Origin: Siphonodentalium dalli
Taxonomy: Eukaryota > Mollusca > Scaphopoda > Gadilida > Siphonodentaliidae
Direction of reading: 5' to 3'
DNA length: 64,000 bases
NCBI GenBank assembly: GCA_032622095.1
Contig: CP136065.1
Coordinates: 212,888,151-212,952,150 of the forward strand
Below, in pieces: positions 1 through 10,940 of the stretch; the stretch's first letter is position 1, and each line of letters starts with the position of its first letter. The translations under genes and the position numbers were made by a program. The notes below the pieces were generated by a model that worked only from the letters and a program-made list of their open reading frames with translations, did not search any database and had not been told where the DNA came from.

Positions 1-596
1 ATTATAAGTTCTTTTCCTGCTGGATCGGTAAAAAGCGACACTTGTCAGTCGATATAGGTGATTATGAATATATGACGGTGAGGCTGAAGTTGCCTCTACT
101 CCTATCGTTAATGCTACATACACATACAGACAATACGTTCACAAATTAAAGTCTGCAAGTAACGGTATGACATGTTCAGACTACAACCGGAACATTGTCC
201 TGCGCAAATCAATTATAAGTAATTTTATTAACATGCGTACCCATCCCTCCCCACATCCTTGAATCGAACAGCACCAATTTGATGGAAACAATTTGATGGC
301 AACAAAAAGTTTTACCAAATGTTTGGTCGGTATCCGTGGTGCATGTCAATGCAGACGTACATATGTACATGAACATAATGTACATATAGATATTTCAGAT
401 TGCAATGTCAACAGCACATCCTCACGTTATTCTACGTGGAATTCGAACCCCTGTCTACCGAGCTGGATGTCCTACGAAGGCTTGATTAATAGTGTAGATC
501 GTTTTGGATGCCAGTATACTTCGATAATTATATATGCCTTAATATAGCCTATATGGTTTAGATATCGGCCTTTGATAATAAAGTCCTCTATATAAC
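1..596. other. Intergenic sequence; its end matches the far end of the window
   Basis: No convincing gene. The 84-codon open frame at 293-547 resembles no family I know and has no splice or start context. From about 495 to 596 the sequence (TTTTGGATGCCAGT, then CCTTAATATAGCCTAT and CGGCCTTTGATAATAAA) is clearly similar to 63493-63600 in the same orientation, so it belongs to a dispersed or duplicated repeat. Confidence 0.5.
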
Positions 597-1184
597 AATG
601 TATATAGTGAATGTTATAGGCTACACTGTATATAGTGAATGTTATAGGCTACAATGTATATAGTGAATGTTATAGGCTACAATGAATATACTCAATGTTA
701 TAGGCTACAATGTATATAGTGAATGTTATAGGCTACAATGTATATAGTGAATGTTATAGGCTACAATGTATATAGTGAATGTTATGGGCTACAATGAATA
801 TACTGAATGTTATAGGCTACAATGTATATAGTGAATGTTATAGGCTACAATGAATATACTGAATGTTATAGGCTACAATGAATATACTGAATGTTATAGG
901 CTACAATGAATATACTGAATGTTATAGGCTACAATGTATATAGTGAATGTTATAGGCTACAATGTATATAGTGAATGTTATAGGCTACAATGTATATAGT
1001 GAATGTTATAGGCTACAATGAATATAGTGAATGTTATAGGCTACAATGTATATAGTGAATGTTATAGGCTACAATGAATATACTGAATGTTATAGGCTAC
1101 AATGAATATACTGAATGTTATAGGCTACAATGAATATACTGAATGTTATAGGCTACAATGAATATACTGAATGTAATAGGCTAC
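597..1184. repeat. 28-bp minisatellite, 21 units (array 1)
   Basis: Twenty-one head-to-tail units of exactly 28 bp (588 bp in total). The unit ends in ATGTTATAGGCTAC. Two main variants alternate irregularly: one with GTATATAGTGA and one with GAATATACTGA after AAT. The units are adjacent, with no unique spacers, so this is a minisatellite and not a CRISPR array. Confidence 0.95.
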
Positions 1185-1509
1185 AATGTATATTTCTGCG
1201 ACTAAGCCGATAATTACAGATGCCTCCTTTAGAACTAAGTTCTGTCGGATACAGACACATAATATATAAGTCGAAACATAACCACACATGACGGTTCATA
1301 CGGAAACCGATATGATAGCCAGTATGTGAACAGCCCATGTTATACATGGGAACGGGGTGACTCGGGCCGAAACGACCCGGGCCGAATACAATTCGTCCCG
1401 GGCCGAATACAACTCGTCCCGGTCATATATATTCCGGGGCGAATTGTCTCAGCTCCGAAACTTAATATTAGTTTTATCCGATTAGATTGATTGGCATAAT
1501 AACCTTGGC
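1185..1509. repeat. Flank unit of the minisatellite, copy 1
   Basis: About 325 bp, repeated almost without change at 1902-2227; one visible difference is GGGGTGACTC versus GGGATGACTC. It contains a GC-rich block with three related GGGCCGAA/CGTCCC segments, which stands out from the AT-rich surroundings. No reading frame of interest. Together with the following array it forms a higher-order repeat of about 717 bp. Confidence 0.9.
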
Positions 1510-1901
1510 AATGAATATACTGAATGTTATAGGCTACAATGTATATAGTGAATGTTATAGGCTACAATGAATATACTGAATGTTATAGGCTACAATGCAT
1601 ATACTGAATGTTATAGGCTACAATGAATATACTGAATGTTATAGGCTACAATGTATATAGTGAATGTTATAGGCTACAATGTATATAGTGAATGTTATAG
1701 GCTACAATGTATATAGTGAATGTTATAGGCTACAATGAATATACTGAATGTTATAGGCTACAATGTATATAGTGAATGTTATAGGCTACAATGAATATAC
1801 TGAATGTTATAGGCTACAATTAATATACTGAATGTTATAGGCTACAATGAATATACTGAATGTTATAGGCTACAATGAATATACTGAATGTTATAGGCTA
1901 C
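1510..1901. repeat. 28-bp minisatellite, 14 units (array 2)
   Basis: Fourteen 28-bp units (392 bp) of the same consensus as array 1. The mix of GTATATAGTGA and GAATATACTGA variants is in a different order, so arrays 1 and 2 have gained or lost units independently, or were never exact copies. Confidence 0.95.
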
Positions 1902-2227
1902 AATGTATATTTCTGCGACTAAGCCGATAATTACAGATGCCTCCTTTAGAACTAAGTTCTGTCGGATACAGACACATAATATATAAGTCGAAACATAACC
2001 ACACATGACGGTTCATACGGAAACCGATATGATAGCCAGTATGTGAACAGCCCATGTTATACATGGGAACGGGATGACTCGGGCCGAAACGACCCGGGCC
2101 GAATACAATTCGTCCCGGGCCGAATACAACTCGTCCCGGTCATATATATTCCGGGGCGAATTGTCTCAGCTCCGAAACTTAATATTAGTTTTATCCGATT
2201 AGATTGATTGGCATAATAACCTTGGCA
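1902..2227. repeat. Flank unit of the minisatellite, copy 2
   Basis: Near-identical second copy of 1185-1509, ending at the same CCTTGGCA, after which unique sequence begins. The high identity points to a recent tandem duplication of array plus flank. Confidence 0.9.
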
Positions 2228-3687
2228 ATTAAGGCGCTAATTTAGTTTATTGTGTAATTGTAGTGCATGATTAAAGGCATTAAAATAAGATTATGACATG
2301 ATAATCATCATTGAAACATCACGGAACCGTTATATAATAGCAGAGTGTATCTTAAGATCTCAACGAATCAATGAATCAGAAGTACATGTGTGACCTTTCG
2401 CGAGGCTCGGACCTGTGGAAATCAAATGTCGATGTTCTCAAAAAAAAGCAAAATCTATTAAACTATTATAGTTCAGAATTCAATAGATTGAAAATAATCA
2501 TGCACATTCTGAGAAAAGTGTACAATGCATCGTATATTCGTAAATTTTGTAACTTTTTTGTGATGAAAGTGTCTAAAATGACCAGAAAATATAGGTGAAA
2601 GCTAATATTTAGTTCTATTAGGGACATTTAATCATCCTGCATTGTATATGTAGCTACAGTACTATTTTATGACACTTATATGCATAAATGTATTCGTTTA
2701 AACCTTCCTTGAAATATAATACACATAATTATGTAAAATACCGGTATATATATCTTACTCGTGTTAAATACGCGCAGTACTATTTTACGCTCAGTTTTGA
2801 ATTCACGCACACTAAATTTGCGCACCACGGTTTTGCGTAAAAGACATGATCTGAAGACAGTTTCAGTCTCTAATCTATGTATGCATGTAGATTAATAGAT
2901 TAAAGACCATCACGACAAAACGTACATTAAACAGAACACAGTTAATTTGTTCTTTGCGTTTTGTTGAATATGGGTACTTTAAATAATCATCTTGATATAG
3001 TTATAGACCTAAATCGTTATATGTGGACATAACTAGTATGAAGTGGGAAGCAGTAAACCAAAACATTTTATTGGCGGCTGACTTCAGAACAAATCAACAC
3101 TTCGCTGCATGCACATTTAAACCTTGATGTGATATTATAATTAACTCTGATTACAGGTGTATGAGCATGCTTCAATCGTGGTTTGTGGATTTAAAATTTA
3201 ATACACAGTAGTAAATCAAACTGGTAGGCCTATAATATAACTAGTAATTGAAGCGCATGCCTGCGTTTATATGTCCAGTATGGTCGTGATATATCGCCTA
3301 GCGACTAAAACGACGTTAAACTCTCAATCAATAATTAAATCAATAAATGTCTAGTCAAAAGTGAGGTGAAATCAGATAACATGACACGTTCAGTCATGTC
3401 TGGATCCAATCAAATCATGAAAATAAATGACAGTTGAAACTGATCTACGATATTTTAGAGTGGATGAATATGGTTGAGGTTGGACTGAAATGAAAAAGTG
3501 AGTTGCGATATACATGTAGCTCGATTTGCAGAGAGTTTAACTTTAGTGAAACAATAAAGGTACTTTTGGGTGTTTTTCTGACCAATAATGAATAGATTAC
3601 ATAAATTGTAAGCTCAGAAAATATGAATGCAGGTTTAAGTGAAATAAATTATGTCACAGGCTCATTTATTAGAAGTTAAATCTGCAT
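2228..3687. other. No recognisable gene
   Basis: AT-rich sequence. The 75-codon frame at 2371-2598 is lysine-rich and matches no family I recognise. Around 3388-3450 the words CAGTCATGTCTGGAT and GAAACTGATCTA recur near 63658-63755, again linking the two ends of the window. Confidence 0.5.
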
Positions 3688-3840
3688 TTAACCCTTTACC
3701 CAACAAACCGGCCAAAAACGCCCAAATAAAGCTTCAACAGCCTAAAATATCTTCGGTCTGTCTCAATAACACCATACAAATATGGATATCATTGGAACCG
3801 GTTCATTGACCACATTGTGATGGTTACAGTTATGCCCTGT

Positions 3841-3909
3841 GCCAATGCATTCTCTTATATATGCGAGTTGACCATAGGTCGCCTCGCATATATAAGAGAA
3901 TGCATTGGC
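3841..3909. repeat. 69-bp perfect-type hairpin, left
   Basis: Arms GCCAATGCATTCTCTTATAT and its reverse complement, continuing through ATGCGAG into an apical CGACC/GGTCG stem around ATA. The same hairpin occurs in at least eight other places in this window. Confidence 0.9.
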
Positions 3910-4001
3910 CTAAAAAAAACTTTTTTTAACACTTTTTACCATTTTTTCTTACAACAATTTTATAATTTTTTCTTACATTTTTATCTTTTTTAATATGTTA
4001 A

Positions 4002-4070
4002 GCCAATGCATTCTCTTATATATGCGAGGCGACCTATGGTCGACTCGCATACATAAGAGAATGCATTGGC
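4002..4070. repeat. 69-bp perfect-type hairpin, right
   Basis: Inverted counterpart of the left hairpin, with the apical sequence GGCGACCTATGGTCGACTC. It is followed by ACAGGG, which mirrors CCCTGT before the left hairpin. Confidence 0.9.
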
Positions 4071-4591
4071 ACAGGGCCGTTGTTGGGTAAAGGGTTAAAT
4101 GAATTAGTAGCCTACCGCCAGTACCGGTGTAGCACTTCCAAGTCAACCTATCATAACTTCACCAACTGCATACAATTTGCAAATGAAAAAATTAATCATA
4201 GTCATGCATACCAACATATTTCTGCTTATTAAAAATATTATTGTTTATATAGTCATGGAAAGGTGGGCTCTACTCAAACAATGTTTTCTCAGAAAGAGTG
4301 AATTTTTCGCCACAGAAATAATCAAATATCATGTGATGATTTATTGTCAAAAGTAGGTTGCTGGGTGGGTGGGGGTGTCGATATCCAGGCCTGAACATTT
4401 ATGGATTTTATTCCCACCCCCATCCCAAAGTCTGATTCAGAACCAAAGTTTTCTCAGTAAAAGTTATTTTTTCTCGCCGTTTCAGGACTATATAAACACT
4501 AATAGGCAGAAATATCTTGGTATGTTTTTGTCATTTGCAGATTGCTGAATAAAGGTATGTTGGCATGTGAGGCCAAATGTACATTTAATAA

Positions 4592-4737
4592 TGAATTGCG
4601 CTTAAGCATATGCGCAAATAATTATGCTTAAGTGCAACTAATTACACTTAAGCGCAAATAATTATTTTAAGCGCGAATAATTAAGCTTAAGCGCAATTGA
4701 TTATTCTTCAGCACAAACACTTATGCTCAAATGCAAG
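4592..4737. repeat. Degenerate 20-bp tandem repeat with CTTAAG
   Basis: About six or seven diverged units of roughly 20 bp, of the form CGCAAATAATTATGCTTAAG. Each is built from the palindrome CTTAAG, then GCGCAA and an AATTA core. No coding potential. Confidence 0.7.
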
Positions 4738-4945
4738 ATATGCCGATTTAAAGAAAACTAGAGTTCAAGGACTGAGACAACATATCTCCAGGCATGGGAC
4801 ACCAATTTTTGGGACAGAATTGCTGATAATTTGAAAATAGGGGTTTTCACTGATTTAAGTAAATAAGTACACCATATGAGGTAAGCACTCCATCGTGCAG
4901 TGACACCGCATTCATGTTATATGACCACACAATAATGGCCCAAAT

Positions 4946-5142
4946 ATGTGCAAAACTCTGTGCTGGAATCTGGATGTATCGATTGGCAGCCCAAATGTTA
5001 AAGTGAACCAGTTTTCTGGTGCTTCACTCGAATACATTGAAAAGCTTGTTTCAAACGCCAAATGCTATAAAACATTTAACAATAACGACATAAAATCAGT
5101 AAAAATTCACTTAGGGACCAATGATGTTAGCCGCTGGGTGAT
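4946..5142 (+). pseudogene. SGNH-hydrolase-like fragment, N-terminal part
   Basis: The open frame carries features of the SGNH/GDSL esterase fold: FSGASLEYIEKLV resembles the block after the nucleophile, and VKIHLGTNDVSR resembles block III with its conserved G-x-N-D. The nucleophile block (GDS) was not found upstream, so the piece is 5'-truncated. Directly after NDVSR the sequence switches to a LINE reverse-transcriptase C-terminus, and the missing half of the SGNH domain appears at 6881-7245. SGNH domains of this kind occur in LINE ORF1 proteins and in standalone repetitive proteins; which applies here is unclear. Confidence 0.55.
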
Positions 5143-5678
5143 GTGATTAAGCCAGTCATTATGTACCGATCTGAGATTTGGGGTTACTCCTGAAAAACTC
5201 ATGTAATATTACGGACAATATGCGATATTTACTCCTAATATGTGATACATTCAAGCCAGAATGAATACATGTGAAGATGTGCAAATATTTTCTTGGACTC
5301 AAAAATTATCACACCTGGCAGCTATGTGAGATACCGGCAGATATCCACTTCTGCTGACCGTAATCCGCAATATGATTAAATACTACCAGACTATTAAGCA
5401 GACTGATGATCGTCTTAAATGTGCTTACAATGAATCATCAGAACTGGCAAAAATGGTAGAAAATGGTGGGTAGGATTTGCAACCACATTGCTGTAATTTC
5501 TAGAGATGAACAATAAGGACAAATTTGTAGTAAAGCAAAAGGAGAGTTCAAAAGCTCTGACTAAACTAATATATATTATAAATATACATTGTAATTCAAT
5601 TGAGTATTTGTCACTAAAAACAAGCATTCTGATTGACCGAGAGCGGCTAACTTTAGTTTTCGATTCACCGACATCGGC

Positions 5679-5870
5679 CGTTTCAGCGTGCATCAAATCT
5701 GAATGTAGCACGGTAAAATGTCATCGGCGCAGAACGGAGTAGCGAAACGAGCACAGCCGCGCGTTGTTGTCAATAGATACTGTTCATCGACAGCTTCAGC
5801 GTGCATCAAATCTGAATATAGCACGGTCAAATTTCATCGGCGCAGAGCGGAGTAGCGAAAAGAGCCAACC
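5679..5870. repeat. Direct duplication of about 76 bp
   Basis: TTTCAGCGTGCATCAAATCT...GGAGTAGCGAAACGAG at about 5679-5753 is repeated at about 5792-5862 with a few substitutions, at a period of about 113 bp. It lies in the sequence that interrupts the LINE frame. Confidence 0.8.
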
Positions 5871-6046
5871 CGCCCACAGGAAATTGTTACGGAGCAGGGT
5901 TCCGAGTAACGCAATGAACAAACCAAACGATTTGTGCACGGTGACAACGGCAAAATGAAAGTCTCGATTCGTGTCATGAAAATGACTAAATGATACTTTT
6001 TATACATTTTATTTGGTGCAAATTCCAGGCTAGATTGAATTACAAT

Positions 6047-6168
6047 GGAGATAAACGTACCCTTTTTCGTTATTCATTCTGGGATTCCAGCATGAAAACA
6101 GTTTGTGAACTACTGTTTTCATGCTCGAATCCCAGAATGTACAACTCAACAGGATACGTTTATCTCCT
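6047..6168. repeat. Foldback element, 122 bp
   Basis: GGAGATAAACGTAC on the left pairs with the right end GTTTATCTCC, and CATTCTGGGATTCCAGCATG pairs with CATGCTCGAATCCCAGAATG; the loop is around 6103-6111. It interrupts the LINE frame just before it resumes at 6175. Confidence 0.8.
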
Positions 6169-6880
6169 AAATATTATATGGAATCAGGAGGTGTTCCACG
6201 ACAATATAAGTAAAAAAGGTCAGAAAAACAAATTAAGAACTTACAGGACGTTTGAGCCACAATTTGGACCAGAGCCCTACATAACCCGGGGCAATGTAAT
6301 GGAGAGGCAGGTGCTAGCTCGTTTTCTGGCTAGTTCACACAACTTGGAAATCGAGAAGGGTATATATTTAGGTATTGATGCAGATAATAAATAAATATCC
6401 CAATATCAAGGTATTAGATGATAGCAATAAGTTCATATGGTTCATGAGATCCGATGACACATCCATAATGAAATGTCTAGTTCATTTACTGATATCGTTA
6501 TTTTCTGCTAGGTCCCTAATTCTAACTGACACTCCAGCAAGCAAAGTTTGAGTAAAAACCATTACCTTGGCATACACACGCTGCAAACCTTTATTATTTT
6601 GTAAATTGTTTCCATATAAATATATATGTTATTATACTATTATACCGTACATTGTTCCGCATTTCACTGAAATTGTTATGTCTATGTCCCATTTTATTAT
6701 TGTTTCCAATTGTACAAGTAGTACTTAACTCTCAATCATCGAAATTTAAATGTTTTTTATTTGGTACTCTGTGTATATCACCCTAATAATAATTCACTGC
6801 CTGTGAATGCGCCCCTGCATGATTGGCAAATAAAGATATTATATTCTAGCATGTTTTTATGAAGGCTGTAAAAACAGTGT

Positions 6881-7246
6881 TTGACACCTTCGAACATTCA
6901 TCATGTGATATTCTCAGCTTCCCACCCAGCATGGACGTGGTCAAATGAATTTATGACATCTTACTGCGCAGACCATTCATACCTCAGATTCGTGAATAAC
7001 GACGAATTATTCGCTAGGGACGGAAACGTCATCAGACCCGACCGGGATTCATCTCAGTTCAAAATGGGTCAGCAGATTAGCTCAAAGGATCGATGAAACC
7101 GTAGTCACACCGAAAGCACGAACACGGAAACGCGACCGTGAACGGGAATCGCTTGAAGCTCCCGAGACAAAGGCCCAGAAACGCGACGATTCCCACGGTG
7201 GATGGCAATATTTCACTCCAAACTTTACCCGAAATATGTGGAACCC
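6881..7246 (+). pseudogene. SGNH-hydrolase-like fragment, C-terminal part with basic tail
   Basis: The first frame (6881-7096) reads NIHHVIFSASHPAWTW and FVNNDELFARDGNVIRPD, like the region between block III and the catalytic Asp/His of SGNH enzymes. Near 7035-7045 the similarity moves to another frame reading DPTGIHLSSKWVSRLAQRID, i.e. the D-x-x-G-I-H-L block V with its catalytic His. That frame stays open through a Lys/Arg/Glu-rich tail (KARTRKRDRERE) to a TAA near 7251, after the ending FTRNMWNPK. This implies one frameshift. Together with 4946-5142 it makes most of one domain, interrupted by the LINE piece. Confidence 0.5.
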
Positions 7247-7337
7247 AAAATAACATTCAATTGCACACTAAGCGCTTACAGTGACTCTGTGATAATGGGT
7301 AACTCATTATAATGGAGTTTACGACGATGAAGACGAA

Positions 7338-7555
7338 TGCGATGATTAATTATGACGAGAATGTTGTCCATGGCGAGAATAATGAAGATGGCGACTATGA
7401 TAACGGTTAATGGTAGTGATGATTGTAATGTATATGATTATAGCAATGACGACGATGATGTTGATAATGATGATGGTGGTGATGACGAGGATGATGGTGA
7501 TGATGACGATGCTGTTACTGATGATGACGATGATGATGATGATGATGACGACGAC
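7338..7555. repeat. GAT/GAC-rich microsatellite tract
   Basis: Imperfect GATGAT/GACGAT triplets, densest at 7440-7555. The reading frame at 7352-7660 is open only because the triplets encode runs of Asp; I do not regard it as a gene. Confidence 0.8.
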
Positions 7556-8575
7556 AAACTGTGTTTCTTCGTCCTGCTAAAATGCGACCAAACGGCTGGA
7601 CCATCAGAGCTGAATATTTGGACAGAGAGGTTATTTGACCCGGGGAGCGTTAATAGATAGGCCCCGTTGACCTAAGATATAAACCCCTAACAAGTAAGTC
7701 CCCCCTCAAACAGGGCATCCACGATTCATCGCGATTCCGGCGCATCGCGTTTTACAGTTCACGATGAAATGCATCGTATTGGGAGGATACCATGCAACAA
7801 CAAAAAACACACACTTCGTGTATGCAGAGTTATCAATGGTCAGAGATCCAAAATTTTCCACTCAAAACTTCCCATCTGGGGAGATCGGGGGAATGTATTA
7901 ACTATTATAGTCTACGTATACGTGTAATACCTGGCCATGCATTTTTGTCATTTTACTTAGGTTTTGTAATTTACTTCAATGAATATGCTGAGGTGAACAC
8001 TGATGATAATAGATCATAATATACATACTAAAATGATCAAGTGGTTCATCTAGCTTTCTCAGCCAAAAATGTACCTTATATCTCATATGAAATTTTGAAC
8101 GGATTGAGGACATGGTAAATGCAGTACATTGCGGCAGTTAATTATCCCGATAGTTTTATAACCTTCATATTGTTGATTGATTGGAAAATGTGCCATTTTC
8201 AACTACGACCCTCAACGGAATCGTGTATTGGTCGGTCGACTGGGTGCGTGTATGGTCGGTCGACTGGGTGATCAGTGTCTGTTAAGTGTCACCGGCCTTA
8301 TTATACTGCGTGCAATTTTCTTGATATTGACCAGTTGTCACTTCCCAGTTGTGGGAATTTATGGGCATACGTTTGAACCACACCCATGGCTGGACCACTT
8401 CATTCATTTGAACGGATCCATGTCCCTTGCGGTGGACCAAGCAAGGGTTCAAGCATATTCAAATTTTCAACACCATCGGATGAATAACGCAGGAGATATA
8501 GGGTATTCTATGAGGGTGATTTACTTTTTTGAAGTATTTACTAAAAGGGCACTAATAATCAATTGAACTAAACAG
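7556..8575. other. No recognisable gene; dispersed repeat pieces
   Basis: The 129-codon frame at 8177-8566 has no family resemblance. A 22-bp unit, GGTCGGTCGACTGGGTG, is repeated at about 8229 and 8252. GCGACCAAACGGCTGGACC (about 7583) also occurs near 49518-49538, so part of this region is the same dispersed repeat as the 49.5-50.4 kb region. Confidence 0.5.
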
Positions 8576-8831
8576 TTAATTATATACCCAAATGGTTGTA
8601 ATCTGGTTGGTGGAAATTGAAACACATCAGTAAATTGACCCGTTTGACACGGGTCTGAATATATAGCTCGAAGTTTCCAGCTTTGATGGATCGGATACAG
8701 ATTAGTATTGTCAGAAACTGTTGTATCTGAAGAACGGTGAACCACAACTTAGATTGGCTGAATTTGTTCCGTACACCACTCATCCATGCTCCGAACAGAC
8801 CCATCCTCTCCGCCATCTTCATTATACGCAT
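8576..8831 (-). pseudogene. Possible second fragment of the 9-10 kb protein family
   Basis: The minus-strand frame contains FLTILICIRSIKAGNFELYI, which resembles the block ALLCFIRGSRQELWELHL in the neighbouring pseudogene at 9364-9555. The end of the frame (about 8580-8650) is shared with the noncoding dispersed repeat near 49850, so only the upstream part is protein-derived. If real, two relatives of one family lay side by side on the same strand. Confidence 0.3.
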
Positions 8832-8982
8832 ACGGAATCACTGAACTGAATCGTTTTCAATAGACGACGGTGTTAACATTTCAGCCAATGTTCTTTGAAA
8901 CCATGCACGTCAGATAGAAGTTTTCGCGAACGTTAGATATTTTTCGTCACCCTTTTTGTCACGCGATAGATTGACTTGTTTC

Positions 8983-10244
8983 TTAATTCCTGTTCATCGG
9001 AGAATGGGTTCCCAATACAGGATTCCATAATTCCGTTTGTGATCTTCGACGCATTGGATGATACACGAGTCGCCATTGAACCTGTAAGATGATAGTGTTC
9101 GTCCTCTGACATTTTGCTGCGCCGCTGTCGCTCTGGAAATACTCAATGATTCTCGAAATATCTGTTGCAATCATGAAATAATTAAACAATGCTCCTTCCC
9201 TTTGGGTCAACCCTGCGATTCCACCAACTCCTTTAAGATCCTTGATCTTCTGTTCACGGAATTGGTCCATGAATAGATTGGTGAATGGAATCCCACCTTT
9301 GGCTACCACAAAATCCCCATTCTTCCCATGTACATGGGTCTTCTTCCCTCAAAGCTTGCATATCTAAGACATACAGTGGTGTGAATCATGCGCAGTTATA
9401 AAGATCGTGTATTTCACTTGCTTCTTAATGCTACTTAGATGTAGTTCCCACAACTCCTGTCTGCTACCACGTATGAAGCAAAGTAATGCACCGAATTCGT
9501 TCAGACAGTTGAGAAGGAACCTGCCTAGTTCCCTGATCTCAGGTTCGTTGATCATGGATTGGCTTATCTCGGGTTCGCTGACCTTGGGTTCGCTGAGCTC
9601 AGTGTCCTTTGAGAGAGACGTGCTTAAAGCTATGGGGCCAAATAAGTCTTTCAGTTACCTATATGCCAGAGCGATGGACTCATTATTTTGTCAACCAAAT
9701 TCTCCCTAAGAGCGGCACACTTCGATTCGATCGTAACTGTTCCCATATATACATTGTGTATCTGACATAATGCTCTGAAGTACATGCACATGTATAGTTC
9801 CCATAAAGCAAGTGTTATAGTGAAATGGAACTCAATGCCGCGTTTGTAAGATTTCCATGCAAAAACCTGCCGCAGAACAACGGGTGAAAATATGCTCTTC
9901 TCTACACATAGCGAATACAAGCCACAACCTTCAACATACTTTCCCAATGCATGCAACAGCGCAAATATGGCATGCAGCTCTACCATACGAAGCACCCATT
10001 TGCCCATGTTATCACTTGTTGAACGTATCTTAACTGCTCGTTCGTGCAGGTCCAAATCCAAAGTGATGACTGTGCGTCTTTCTGGACCAACAGCAGCTGA
10101 TATATGCATAGCCAAGCAAAATGCAGTATACAACGATGCAAGGTGGATGGATGAATGGAGAGTAGGATAAATGGGTGCATGTATTCTTACCAATTGTGTT
10201 TTCATGCATACGTTTCCTGCAGAATAAAATAGAAAAGACAACAC
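8983..10244 (-). pseudogene. Decayed copy of a multicopy uncharacterised invertebrate protein
   Basis: Read on the minus strand, three frames carry consecutive blocks of one protein. 10244-9651 has MVELHAIFALLHALGKYVEG, FSPVVLRQVF and YKRGIEFHFTITLALWELY. 9555-9364 has EFGALLCFIRGSRQELWELH and KYTIFITAHDSHH. 9309-8983 has EQKIKDLKGVGGIAGLTQRE and YFMIATDISRIIEYF. From memory this order matches a large repetitive family in mollusc, cnidarian and other invertebrate genomes with no assigned function, probably carried by mobile DNA. The frame changes between blocks mean it is not functional. Candidate acceptors (TTATTCTGCAG at about 10219, CATATATCAG at about 10101) suggest that the ancestor had introns. 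Confidence 0.55.
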
Positions 10245-10940
10245 GCATGTAACGACCGCGGTACTCCTTTAGCATTTCCACGATTGCATAACGAATCGGC
10301 TTTCCGTAAATTCCGTAGTTTCTATTTTCATCAGCATTCTGTTTCACAGTTTAACCAAATATTGTTTTGAACTTGTGGGCTGGTATTTTATCAGATAACT
10401 GATATTTTATGGGATTTATATTAGCTTTGGATTTTCAATTTTAAATTGATCATGCCCATAGGCATGGATCGACATGGTTATAAATATTGTAGAAGAAATC
10501 ATCACCGATCTGTCATTGATATTGCATTTTTGGCGGGCCAATTTCATCTTTGACTTCACATGGTGAGATTGTGTACACGGTGGATGTTTATATTTTGATA
10601 TTGCAAACAACTTACCACCATAAGATAGTGACTATTCAAAAATATATTTTGATGAGTTAAATCAATCATTTAATTGTGTTTATCACTCGGTAAAACCTAG
10701 TAGGTGACCAACGATTTTGTATTTGGAGTTATTGTACTTTTTAGTGAAATACTTTTGGTGTTCTACAACACAAACTGCAAACTTTGAAAACCTGCTCGAC
10801 ATTGCTGATTTTATATCACATGCGACTGTTGTAGCGATTGGAACATCATACTTCGTCATATTTATCGATTTTTAAAAAGATAATGCCATGCAATCTGTAC
10901 CTACCGCGAAATATATATACCTAACAACAGAACGCTCTCT
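9762..10940. repeat. Segmental duplication, copy A
   Basis: Matches 15537-16950 over most of its length, in the same orientation. It covers the 5' part of the minus-strand pseudogene, a T-rich middle (about 10330-10620), and the end near CCATGGCAACC. Small indels and substitutions separate the copies. Confidence 0.85.

Larger units (their letters stand above)
3692..4094. mobile_element. piggyBac-like MITE with TTAA ends and two internal hairpins
   Basis: A 403-bp element with inverted ends: CCCTTTACCCAACAA on the left, TTGTTGGGTAAAGGG on the right. It is flanked by TTAA at 3688-3691 and 4095-4098. A TTAA target and termini starting CCC are the known hallmarks of the piggyBac superfamily; placing it there is inference, since there is no transposase. 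Inside are two mirrored 69-bp hairpins (3841-3909 and 4002-4070), each starting GCCAATGCATTCTC, separated by T-rich sequence. A second copy lies at 56248 and a fragment at 57881. Confidence 0.85.
5143..6850 (+). mobile_element. Decayed LINE 3' portion (reverse-transcriptase C-terminus and 3' UTR)
   Basis: Translations recall the C-terminal region of CR1/L2-type non-LTR retrotransposons. They are VIMYRSEIWG (about 5152-5187), then DTGRYPLLLTVIRNMIKYY and AYNESSELAKMVENGG (about 5325-5470, with stops at about 5323 and after ENGG). After a gap come KNKLRTYRTFEPQFGPEPY and LARFLASSHNLEIEKG (6175-6394). The gap of about 700 bp (5480-6175) looks like an insertion containing a direct duplication and a foldback. 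The 3' end is AT-rich and stops near AAATAAAGATATTATATT at about 6826-6843, a typical LINE tail. It is dead: several stops, and no catalytic palm domain present. Confidence 0.65.

Noticed and set aside
420-475. tRNA-like gene on the minus strand (GGGGTTCGAATTCC B-box-like word)
   Set aside because: The A-box-like word AGCTCGGTAGAC is only a few bases upstream, far too close, and no cloverleaf can be drawn.
597-1901. CRISPR-like array of 28-bp repeats
   Set aside because: Units are contiguous with no unique spacers, and the window is eukaryotic; it is a minisatellite.
7352-7660. 102-codon acidic protein
   Set aside because: The frame is open because of GAT/GAC triplet repeats; there is no other protein character.
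9892-10170. + strand 92-codon frame (and its relative at 15564-15878)
   Set aside because: It is the antisense shadow of the minus-strand pseudogene, whose blocks are recognisable.
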